9,083 bases of DNA from JANOBJ01 sp031411575 (GCA_031411575.1 JANOBJ010000113.1:1-9083); one strand, 5' to 3'. Counted from the stretch's first letter, positions 1 through 5,896 are shown. The notes: a model not told the origin generated them from the sequence alone. Made by a program: numbers and translations.

Positions 1-793
1 CATGATCGAGGACGGCGACAAGGTCATGGTCTGCATGAGCGGTGGCAAGGACAGCTACGGCATGCTGGACATCCTGCTGAAGATGAAGGCGCGCGCGCCG
101 ATCCACTTCGACCTGATCGCCGTCAACCTCGACCAGAAGCAACCCGGCTTTCCCGAGCATGTGCTGCCCGAATACCTGGCCACCACCGGCGTGCCGTTTC
201 ACATCGAGAACCAGGACACCTACTCGATCGTCAAGGACAAGATCGCACCGGGCAAGACCATGTGCAGCCTGTGCAGCCGGCTGCGCCGCGGCATTCTGTA
301 CCGCGTGGCCGACGAACTGGGCGCGACCAAGATCGCGCTCGGCCACCACCGCGACGACATGCTGCAGACCTTCTTTCTCAACATGTTCTTCGGCGGCAAG
401 CTCAAGGGCATGCCCCCGAAGCTGGTGAGCGACGACGGCCGCCACATCGTGATCCGGCCGCTGGCCTACGTGGCCGAGAAATACCTGACGCGCTGGGCCG
501 AGCACCGGCAGTTCCCGATCATTCCGTGCACGCTATGCGGCAGCCAGGAGAACCTGCAGCGCAAGCAGGTCGGCGCGATGCTGCGCGAATGGGACAACAA
601 GTACCCCGGCCGCGTGGAAAACATGTTCAATGCGCTGGGCAACGTGGTGCCCTCGCACCTGATGGACGGAACCCGCTACGACTTCAAGGGTCTGAAAGTG
701 ACCGGCGTGGCCAGCGAAGACGGCGACAAGGCCTTTGACGACGAATCGTTTGCGCCCGCCACGCCGGCCGCGTTGCAGGTGGGTCGCCTCTAG
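1..793 (+). CDS. ttcA: tRNA 2-thiocytidine biosynthesis protein TtcA (5' end outside window)
   Basis: TtcA is a cytosolic, ATP-dependent Fe-S enzyme that thiolates cytidine 32 of certain tRNAs. The visible part, numbered from the Met codon at base 2, has the PP-loop ATP-pyrophosphatase motif SGGKDS at 13-18, a CSLC cysteine pair (C88, C91) followed by SRLRRGILY, the GHHRDD motif near 114-119, and a CTLCGSQ motif (C176, C179) that supplies the third cluster cysteine in the family. From memory the E. coli protein reads MIEEGDRIMVC at about residue 35. The Met at base 2 is therefore probably internal, and roughly 35-55 N-terminal residues lie upstream of the window. The C-terminal tail after the conserved VVPSHL is short and ends in TAG at 791-793. 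Nothing looks broken. The identification is very secure; only the true start is unknown. Confidence 0.96.
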   Translation, partial: MIEDGDKVMVCMSGGKDSYGMLDILLKMKARAPIHFDLIAVNLDQKQPGFPEHVLPEYLATTGVPFHIENQDTYSIVKDKIAPGKTMCSLCSRLRRGILYRVADELGATKIALGHHRDDMLQTFFLNMFFGGKLKGMPPKLVSDDGRHIVIRPLAYVAEKYLTRWAEHRQFPIIPCTLCGSQENLQRKQVGAMLREWDNKYPGRVENMFNALGNVVPSHLMDGTRYDFKGLKVTGVASEDGDKAFDDESFAPATPAALQVGRL

Positions 794-836
794 GGCGCCA
801 TGCCGCCGTATGGCACGATTTTCAGGTCTTTTCGAC

Positions 837-843
837 AGGAGGT
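837..843 (+). promoter_or_regulatory. Strong Shine-Dalgarno that fixes the lipoprotein start
   Basis: AGGAGGT lies four bases before the ATG at 848. It is the clearest ribosome-binding site in the window. It argues for starting the lipoprotein at 848 rather than at the in-frame ATG at 800, which would put 16 non-hydrophobic residues in front of the signal peptide. Confidence 0.85.
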
Positions 844-847
844 CCTC

Positions 848-1468
848 ATGAGGCGGTCATTGTTTGCTATTATTTTTATAGCATTTGCACTGTCTGGATG
901 TGCCACCACCTGGCTGGTGGACAGCGACGTGCGCGCCTTCTCCAAGCTCCCCGCCAATGCCGCCGCGCTCGCACAGGCGCCTTACCGGATGGAGTGGCTG
1001 CCCTCGCAGACCGACCCGGCCGCGCGCGCCACGCTGACCGAATGGGCGGCTGTCGCGCTGGCGCGGGTGGGCTGGCGCCGCGACGACGCGGCCCCGCGCT
1101 TTTCGGTGCAGGTCGATGCGCGTGTGCAGCGCTTCAACAATGCGCCTTGGGACGATCCGTGGTGGGGCGCCTGGGGCCCCGTGGGCAGCGGCTATATCGT
1201 GGGCAGCCGCGGGCACCTCACGTTTGGCAGCGGCATCGGCGTGGGGATCGGCTTTGGCTTTCCCAGCAACCCGTACTACCAGCGCAGCGTCAGCCTGCTG
1301 ATCCGCGACCTCGGCTCAGGCCAGATCGTCTATGAAACCCAGGCCGCGCACGACGGCCGCTGGAGCGACAACGCCACCGTCTTTCCGGCCATGTTTGAAG
1401 CGGCGCTGCGCGGCTTTCCCCACCCGCCGGCGGGCATTCAACGCGTCAACATCGAAGTGCCGCGCTGA
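848..1468 (+). CDS. DUF4136-type outer-membrane lipoprotein
   Basis: This encodes a 206-residue predicted lipoprotein. The signal peptide is short: two Arg, a hydrophobic core LFAIIFIAFAL, then the lipobox LSGC with Cys18 as the lipidation site. Ala follows the Cys and there is no Asp at +2, so sorting to the outer membrane is expected. The mature part begins with a WLVDSDVRAFSKLP stretch, has a central PYRMEWLPSQ segment and ends RVNIEVPR. These resemble DUF4136 proteins, a family of unknown function common in proteobacterial envelopes. Residues 99-139 form an unusual Trp- and Gly-rich patch (PWDDPWWGAWG, then repeated G-I-G-F-G steps). The start at 848 is chosen from the AGGAGGT site and the signal peptide. 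The core of the signal peptide is encoded by an AT-rich repeat (863-882) that recurs at 4630. The 54 bases after ttcA hold only a weak hairpin, so co-transcription with ttcA is possible. Lipoprotein: high confidence; DUF4136: good; function: unknown. Confidence 0.83.
   Translation: MRRSLFAIIFIAFALSGCATTWLVDSDVRAFSKLPANAAALAQAPYRMEWLPSQTDPAARATLTEWAAVALARVGWRRDDAAPRFSVQVDARVQRFNNAPWDDPWWGAWGPVGSGYIVGSRGHLTFGSGIGVGIGFGFPSNPYYQRSVSLLIRDLGSGQIVYETQAAHDGRWSDNATVFPAMFEAALRGFPHPPAGIQRVNIEVPR
863..882 (+). repeat. AT-rich GCTAT...ATAGC element, copy 1
   Basis: This 20-base AT-rich stretch matches 4630-4649 at 19 of 20 positions; only base 15 differs (T here, C there). It contains the inverted repeat TGCTAT (865-870) / ATAGCA (878-883) around a 7-base loop. 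It lies in the signal-peptide coding region of the lipoprotein gene and reads F-A-I-I-F-I-A, the same frame and peptide as copy 2. I recall similar GCTATnnnnnnnATAGC sequences as frequent in Comamonadaceae genomes; that is memory, not a search. Confidence 0.6.
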
Positions 1469-1476
1469 CGGGCCAC

Positions 1477-1514
1477 GCGGCCAGTTCGGCCGCAGCCCCC
1501 TAGAATTGGGGCTG
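1477..1514 (+). promoter_or_regulatory. Two tandem hairpins with an embedded -10-like box before the phosphatase gene
   Basis: The 49-base gap after the lipoprotein stop holds two perfect inverted repeats. The first is GCGGCC (1477-1482) / GGCCGC (1488-1493) with a 5-base loop. The second is CAGCCCC (1493-1499) / GGGGCTG (1508-1514) with an 8-base loop, ending three bases before the ATG at 1518. Neither is followed by a T-run, so an intrinsic terminator is not supported. The loop of the second contains TAGAAT (1501-1506), which resembles a sigma-70 -10 box, but I see no convincing -35. If transcription starts about 7 bases downstream of this box the mRNA would be nearly leaderless. If it reads through from upstream, the second hairpin would hide the only G-rich bases (GGGG, 1508-1511) available as a ribosome-binding site. 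Confidence 0.35.
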
Positions 1515-1517
1515 AAC

Positions 1518-2156
1518 ATGGACGCCACCCGCATCATTGCCATCCGCCACGGTGAGACCGCCTGGAATGTTGACACGCGCATCCAGGGCCAACTCGACAT
1601 CCCGCTGAATGACACCGGGCGCTGGCAGGCCCACCGGCTGGCACTGGCGCTGGCGGGCGAGCCGATCACTGCGCTGTATTCCAGCGACCTGTGGCGGGCC
1701 TATGACACCGCGCTGTCGGTGTCCAGCGCGACCGGGCTGCCGATCGTGACCGACGAGGGCCTGCGCGAACGCGGCTTTGGCGTGTTTGAGGGCAAGACCT
1801 TTGCCGAGGTTGAGGCGCTGTGGCCCGCGCAATCGATGCGCTGGCGCCGGCGCGATCCCGAGTTCGCACCCGAAGGCGGCGAGACGCTGATCGACTTTCG
1901 CGACCGGGTGACACGCACCGCGCATGCGCTGGCCGCGCGCCACGTCGGCGAGCAGATCGTGATGGTCGGCCACGGCGGGGTGATGGACGTGCTCTACCGC
2001 ATCGCCACCGGGCAGGACCTGCAGGCCCCGCGCACCTGGCAACTCGGCAACGCAGCCATCAACCGGCTGTTGTGGACGCCCGACGGCTTCACGCTGGTGG
2101 GCTGGTCTGATACCTGGCACCTCGACGATGAATCCCGTGACGAAGCCGCTGCCTGA
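1518..2156 (+). CDS. Histidine phosphatase family protein (GpmB/phosphoglycerate-mutase-like)
   Basis: This 212-residue cytosolic enzyme belongs to the histidine phosphatase superfamily, which transfers phosphate through a phosphohistidine. The signature RHGET is at 10-14, with H11 as the expected nucleophile. R60 lies in the SSDLWRAYDTA block, E84 in LRERGFGVFEG is the likely acid/base, and H152 in MVGHGGVMDVLYR is the second catalytic histidine. All core catalytic residues are therefore present. The length fits the cofactor-independent GpmB-like branch. In this branch substrate cannot be read from sequence, and many members are phosphatases rather than mutases. The reading frame stays open upstream to 1332, but that part is inside the lipoprotein gene in another frame. 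The ATG at 1518 directly precedes the conserved TRIIAIRHGET start. The 3' end overlaps the next gene by 29 bases, which suggests an operon and coupled translation. Confidence 0.9.
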   Translation: MDATRIIAIRHGETAWNVDTRIQGQLDIPLNDTGRWQAHRLALALAGEPITALYSSDLWRAYDTALSVSSATGLPIVTDEGLRERGFGVFEGKTFAEVEALWPAQSMRWRRRDPEFAPEGGETLIDFRDRVTRTAHALAARHVGEQIVMVGHGGVMDVLYRIATGQDLQAPRTWQLGNAAINRLLWTPDGFTLVGWSDTWHLDDESRDEAAA

Positions 2157-3357
2157 GCCGGCCGACAAAGCCGCAGCCGTGCGGCCCGCCCTGCCGCCGG
2201 CGCTGGCCGCGCTCATCGGCCAGCCGGTCGATGCGATCGACACGCCCTCGCTGGTGGTGGACCTGGACGCCATGGGCCGCAACCTCAAGCGCATGGCCGA
2301 GTTTGCCGCCAAGCACAACGTGAAGTTCCGCCCGCACGCCAAGATGCACAAGAGCGCGTCACTCGCCAAGCTGCAGATACAGGCGGGCGCCAGCGGCGTG
2401 TGCGTGCAGAAAACATCCGAAGCCGAGGCGCTGGCTGCCGCTGGCGTGCGCAACATTTTCATCAGCAACGAGGTCACGGCGCCGGCCAAGCTGCACCGCG
2501 TGGCCGCGCTGGCACAGGCCCTGGCCGCGCAGAACGGGCAGCTGGCCATTGCGGTTGACAGCATGGCGGGCGTGCAACGGCTGGCTGCGGCGATGGCTTC
2601 TGCCCACCCAACCGGTGCGGCGGTGGTCGACGTGTTCGTGGAAATCGATGTCGGCCAGGGGCGCTGCGGCGTGGCACCGGGCACGGCCGCGGTGACGCTC
2701 GCGCAGGAGATTACCCGCCACCCGACGCTGAATTTCGCCGGCCTGCAGGCCTACCACGGCCGCGCCCAGCACTTGCGCACGGTGCACGAGCGGCGCATCG
2801 CCATCGCACGCACGGTGGACGACGTGCAGCGCACGCGCCAGCTGATGGAGGCGGCGGGCCTGCGGGTAGGGCTGGTCACTGGCGCGGGCACCGGCACGTT
2901 CGCGCTCGAGGCCGCCAGCGGCGTCTATGGCGAGCTGCAGGCCGGCAGCTTTCTGTTCATGGACGCCGACTACGCGCAAAACGAGCGCGACCCGGCGCAG
3001 CCGCAGTTTGAGCACGCACTGTTCATCAAGACCCAGGTGATGAGCCGCCACGGTGACCGCGCGGTATGCGACGCCGGCCACAAGAGCCACGCGATCGACT
3101 CGGGCCTGCCGCGCGTGCACGCGCTGGCTGGCGGCCCCGCGTTGCAGTACTTCAACGGCGGCGACGAGCACGGCATCCTGCGCGCCACCGACGCCGGCGC
3201 CCCGCTGCCCGCCATTGGCGACGTGCTGTGGCTGATCCCCGGCCACTGCGACCCCACCGTCAACCTGCACGACCACCTGATCGGGGTGCGCGGCGGGCTG
3301 GTGGACGGCATGGTCGAGCGCATCATCAGGGTTGATGCCAGAGGCGCGCTGACATGA
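2128..3357 (+). CDS. DSD1-family PLP enzyme: D-threonine aldolase / D-3-hydroxyaspartate aldolase-like
   Basis: This 409-residue fold-type III (alanine-racemase-like barrel) PLP enzyme has the D-threonine aldolase/D-serine dehydratase C-terminal domain. After a ~30-residue Ala/Pro-rich leader comes IDTPSLVVDLDAM, then FRPHAKMHKS with K72 as the likely PLP lysine. GLVTGAGTGTFAL (248-260) is the probable phosphate-binding loop. Near the C-terminus are CDAGHKS (314-320), GGDEHG (344-349) and PGHCDPTVNLHDH. In characterised relatives the metal ligands are His-x-Cys in eukaryotic D-serine dehydratase and His-x-Asp in bacterial D-threonine and D-3-hydroxyaspartate aldolases. Here they read H373-C-D375, favouring the aldolase side, which splits D-beta-hydroxy amino acids into glycine (or a glycine-like product) and an aldehyde. 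The ATG at 2128 lies inside the phosphatase gene and has no clear Shine-Dalgarno, so translation is probably coupled. Family is very secure; exact substrate is inferred. Confidence 0.88.
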   Translation: MNPVTKPLPEPADKAAAVRPALPPALAALIGQPVDAIDTPSLVVDLDAMGRNLKRMAEFAAKHNVKFRPHAKMHKSASLAKLQIQAGASGVCVQKTSEAEALAAAGVRNIFISNEVTAPAKLHRVAALAQALAAQNGQLAIAVDSMAGVQRLAAAMASAHPTGAAVVDVFVEIDVGQGRCGVAPGTAAVTLAQEITRHPTLNFAGLQAYHGRAQHLRTVHERRIAIARTVDDVQRTRQLMEAAGLRVGLVTGAGTGTFALEAASGVYGELQAGSFLFMDADYAQNERDPAQPQFEHALFIKTQVMSRHGDRAVCDAGHKSHAIDSGLPRVHALAGGPALQYFNGGDEHGILRATDAGAPLPAIGDVLWLIPGHCDPTVNLHDHLIGVRGGLVDGMVERIIRVDARGALT

Positions 3358-3359
3358 CG

Positions 3360-3442
3360 CCCCCACGCTTGTCGCTACGCGTACTGCGCTGCCCCCCGAC
3401 GGGGCTGGCCTTGCTCGGGGCGGCCCGGCGCGGCGGCCGCTG
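3360..3442 (+). repeat. GC-rich intergenic repeat (Comamonadaceae type)
   Basis: This fills almost the whole 93-base gap between the aldolase and the fusion gene. It starts with a C-run (CCCCCACGC), has an 8-base palindrome TACGCGTA (3376-3383), a hairpin GCCCC (3391-3395) / GGGGC (3401-3405) with a 5-base loop, and ends in GGGGCGGCCCGGCGCGGCGG. I recall near-identical intergenic sequences scattered through Acidovorax and Variovorax-like genomes, often just after stop codons. There is no T-run after the hairpin, so it is not a textbook terminator. Only one copy is in this window, so its repeat nature rests on memory. Confidence 0.55.
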
Positions 3443-3450
3443 ACCTCAAT

Positions 3451-5169
3451 ATGACCCCCAGCCAGATCATCGTTCTTGCCACGCCGGTGTTCTTCCTGCT
3501 CATCGCCATTGAGTTCGCAGTGGGTGTGGCACGCGGGCGCAACACCTACCGGCTGAACGACGCGATCACCAGCATCAGCCTGGGCATGCTGAGCCAGATC
3601 AGCGCGGTGTTCACGCGACTGCTGCGCATCGGCATCTACACCGCCATCTACAGCACGGTCGCGCTGGTGCCACTGGAAGCCGCACGCGAGTTCTGGACGA
3701 CCTGGTACGGCTGGCTGCTGGCGCTGGTGTTCTACGATTTTTGCTACTACTGGCTGCACCGGCTCGGCCATGAAAGTGCCGTGCTGTGGGCCGCCCATGT
3801 GGTGCACCACCAGAGCCAGGACTACAACCTGTCCACCGCGCTGCGCCAGACGTCCAGCGGCGCGCTGCTCGGATGGATTTTCTATGTGCCGATGGCACTG
3901 GCCGGCGTCCCGCCGCTGGTGTTTGGCATCGTGGCGCTGGTTGATCTGCTCTACCAGTTTTGGGTGCACACCGAGCAGGTGGGCAAGCTCGGCTGGTTCG
4001 ACCGCTGGTTCTGCAGCCCATCGAACCACCGCGTGCACCACGCCGTGAACGATCGCTACCTGGACCGCAATTACGGCGGCGTCCTGATCCTGTGGGACCG
4101 CCTGTTCGGCAGTTTCAAGGAGGAAGACGAGCGCTGCGTCTACGGCACGCGCAAGCCCCTGAACAGCTGGGACCCGCTGTGGGCCAACGCCGAGGTGTAC
4201 GGCGCGCTGCTGCACGATTCGTGGCACGCCAGCAGCTGGGCAGACAAGCTGCGCGTGTGGCTCAAGCCCCCGGGCTGGCGGCCGGCCGACGTGGCCGCAC
4301 GTTTTCCCCGCGCGCCGTTCGACATCACGCAGGTGCAAACCTACCAGCCGCCTGCCAGCCGCACCCTGCAATGGTTCGCCGGCATCCAGTTTGTGCTGCT
4401 GTTGCAGGGCGTGGCGGTGTTTTTGTGGTTTGCCGACGGGTTGCCGCTGCCGCAAGCCGCCGTGTGGTTTGGGGTGCTGACGGCCGGCCTGTGGGCGGTG
4501 GGTGGCGCGCTGCAGGGCCGGCTCACGATGCTGCAGGTGTTGATGATCGAGGCAGCGGCGCTGACCACCGCCACGGCGGCGCTCGGGCTGGTGGACCTGC
4601 ACCGGGCGTTCAAGCCGTTGGTGATGGTATTTGCTATTATTTTCATAGCTATAAACGACCATCCAACAAAGACCACCGGCGCATTTCGCTCTACTTTCAT
4701 CGCTGCGCTGATGTTTTCACTGGCTGGCGACGTACTGCTCATGTTCCCCGGCTACTTCATCCCCGGGCTGGTGGCTTTTCTGCTCGCGCACCTCTGCTAT
4801 ATCGCGCTGTTTCGCCAGGGCGTGCCGTGGTTTCCAAGCCGCCGCGCGCTGCTGGCCACGCTGGCCATAGGCGCTGCGGTCTATGCGCTGCTGTGGAGCG
4901 GGCTGAACCCGGTGCTGAAAATCGCGGTGGCCGCCTACGTGGTGGCCATCGCGCTGATGGCCGCGCAGGCGCTGGGCCGCGCCACTGTGCTGCGCGACCC
5001 TGCCGCCACGGGTGTGGCGGTGGGCGCTGGCTTCTTCATGCTCAGTGACTCACTGCTGGCCATGAACAAATTTGTGTCGCCGTTCCCGATGGCACAGGTA
5101 TGGGTTCTGACGTCTTATTACCTGGCTCAGATTCTGCTGGTACACCACGCGCGGCCGGCCGCCCGTTAG
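3451..5169 (+). CDS. Alkylglycerol monooxygenase-like / lysoplasmalogenase (YhhN) fusion membrane protein
   Basis: This 572-residue multi-pass membrane protein has two domains. Residues 1-~385 belong to the fatty acid hydroxylase/sterol desaturase superfamily. The three histidine boxes for the di-iron centre are intact: HRLGHE (103-108), HVVHH (116-120) and HRVHH (193-197), plus H173 in the FWVHTE segment. Blocks such as DYNLSTALRQ, LLYQFWVHTE, HRVHH and NYGGVLILWDRLFG match what I recall of animal AGMO (TMEM195), which oxidatively cleaves the ether bond of alkylglycerols. The match continues through GPGW-like PPGW (273-276) and the AGMO C-terminal membrane segments (~308-380). Residues ~385-565 are a YhhN/TMEM86 domain with the conserved KPL (388-390), SLAGDVLLM (D427) and MLSDSLLAMNKF (D533). 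That family hydrolyses the vinyl-ether bond of lysoplasmalogens. Both halves would release a fatty aldehyde in the inner membrane. The first Met is chosen; no Shine-Dalgarno is visible and the upstream repeat ends nine bases before it. An AT-rich repeat lies in the first YhhN helix. Domain calls are strong; substrates are inferred. Confidence 0.88.
   Translation: MTPSQIIVLATPVFFLLIAIEFAVGVARGRNTYRLNDAITSISLGMLSQISAVFTRLLRIGIYTAIYSTVALVPLEAAREFWTTWYGWLLALVFYDFCYYWLHRLGHESAVLWAAHVVHHQSQDYNLSTALRQTSSGALLGWIFYVPMALAGVPPLVFGIVALVDLLYQFWVHTEQVGKLGWFDRWFCSPSNHRVHHAVNDRYLDRNYGGVLILWDRLFGSFKEEDERCVYGTRKPLNSWDPLWANAEVYGALLHDSWHASSWADKLRVWLKPPGWRPADVAARFPRAPFDITQVQTYQPPASRTLQWFAGIQFVLLLQGVAVFLWFADGLPLPQAAVWFGVLTAGLWAVGGALQGRLTMLQVLMIEAAALTTATAALGLVDLHRAFKPLVMVFAIIFIAINDHPTKTTGAFRSTFIAALMFSLAGDVLLMFPGYFIPGLVAFLLAHLCYIALFRQGVPWFPSRRALLATLAIGAAVYALLWSGLNPVLKIAVAAYVVAIALMAAQALGRATVLRDPAATGVAVGAGFFMLSDSLLAMNKFVSPFPMAQVWVLTSYYLAQILLVHHARPAAR
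4630..4649 (+). repeat. AT-rich GCTAT...ATAGC element, copy 2
   Basis: This second copy of the element at 863-882 differs at one base. It contains GCTAT (4633-4637) / ATAGC (4645-4649) around a 7-base loop. It lies in the coding sequence of the first membrane segment of the lysoplasmalogenase domain, reading F394-A-I-I-F-I-A400. The surrounding stretch 4628-4675 has about 31% G+C by hand count, in an otherwise strongly GC-rich gene. The loop that follows (INDHPTKTTGAF) is about five residues longer than in E. coli YhhN as I recall it, which would fit a small inserted or replaced segment. Confidence 0.6.
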
Positions 5170-5175
5170 CCACGC

Positions 5176-5892
5176 TCAGGCCGGATGCGCGATGGGCTCG
5201 TCGCGCGCGATGCGTCCGTCGATCAGTTCCACCAACCGGTCGCAGCGCGCGGCCAGCCGCGGATCATGCGTAACCACGACGAACGAGGTGCCGCGCTCAG
5301 CATGCATGCGCCGCAGTTGCACAAACACCTCGTCCGAGGAGGCGGTATCCAGATTGCCGGTGGGCTCGTCGGCCAGTACCAGCGGTGGCTCCATCACGAG
5401 CGCACGTGCAATCGCTACCCGCTGCTGCATGCCGCCTGACAGCTCTCCTGGCCGCTTGTTCATGGCCTTGACCAGGCCCACGGCGGCGAGAAGCTCACGC
5501 GCTTTCTCCAGTGCCTTGGGGCTGACTCGACCTTCGGCCATGAGCGCGGGCATGGTCACGTTTTCCAGCGCCGTAAAGGCGGGTAGCAGGTGGTGGAACT
5601 GGAACACAAAGCCCAGCAAGTTGCGTCGGCGCAAGGTCAGACCCGCATCGTCCAGCGCCTGCACCTCCTCGCCCTGCAGCCGGTAGCTGCCGGACGTCAT
5701 GCGCTCCAGCAGGCCAATGATGTTGAGCAGGGTGCTCTTGCCAGAGCCCGACGGTCCGATCAGCGCAATGAATTCGCCCTTGTTCACGCGCAGTGGCAGG
5801 CCGTGCAGCACCTCGGCTTCGCTCGGAAGGCCGGCATTGTAGGTTTTGCGGACCTCGCTGAGTTCGATCAGCGTTGGCGTTGTGTCGGCCAT
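5176..5892 (-). CDS. ABC exporter ATP-binding protein (LolD/MacB type)
   Basis: This 238-residue cytosolic ATPase is the motor of the exporter encoded with the two genes upstream. All nucleotide-binding motifs are present: Walker A GPSGSGKST (46-54), Q-loop Q98 in VFQFHHLLP, signature LSGGMQQR (151-158), Walker B LVLADEPTGNLD with catalytic E176, and H-loop H209 in VVTHDPRLA. The TALENVTMPAL and GELSGGMQQRVAIARAL blocks are typical of the LolD/MacB/FtsE class, which works by mechanotransmission on lipoproteins, lipids or peptides rather than by classical transmembrane transport. The frame is open 30 residues further upstream, but that part lies inside the permease gene. The ATG at 5892 follows the permease TGA after only four bases, so translation is probably coupled. 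The gene is last in its operon and its stop is 6 bases from the stop of the convergent fusion gene. Confidence 0.93.
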   Translation of the reverse strand: MADTTPTLIELSEVRKTYNAGLPSEAEVLHGLPLRVNKGEFIALIGPSGSGKSTLLNIIGLLERMTSGSYRLQGEEVQALDDAGLTLRRRNLLGFVFQFHHLLPAFTALENVTMPALMAEGRVSPKALEKARELLAAVGLVKAMNKRPGELSGGMQQRVAIARALVMEPPLVLADEPTGNLDTASSDEVFVQLRRMHAERGTSFVVVTHDPRLAARCDRLVELIDGRIARDEPIAHPA

Positions 5893-5896
5893 GGCG

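Noticed and set aside
798..824. Possible terminator after ttcA
   Set aside because: Only a 4-base-pair stem (CCAT/ATGG or TGCC/GGCA) followed by a short ATTTTC; too weak to call.
1332..1517. Upstream extension of the phosphatase frame
   Set aside because: It overlaps the lipoprotein coding sequence, has an Arg/Pro/Thr-rich composition, and the conserved RHGET region begins just after the ATG at 1518.
1500..2684. 394-residue minus-strand open frame opposite the phosphatase and aldolase
   Set aside because: Low-complexity Ala/Arg/Ser composition, no motifs, and fully antisense to two genes with intact catalytic residues.
2359..4662. 767-residue open frame on the minus strand opposite the aldolase and fusion genes
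   Set aside because: It is rich in His, Gln, Arg and Ala with no recognisable domain, spans two well-supported genes and their intergenic repeat, and is typical of antisense open frames in GC-rich DNA.
3960..5048. 362-residue plus-strand open frame inside the fusion gene
   Set aside because: Arg/Ala/Gly-rich out-of-frame reading; the overlapping frame encodes intact histidine boxes and YhhN motifs.
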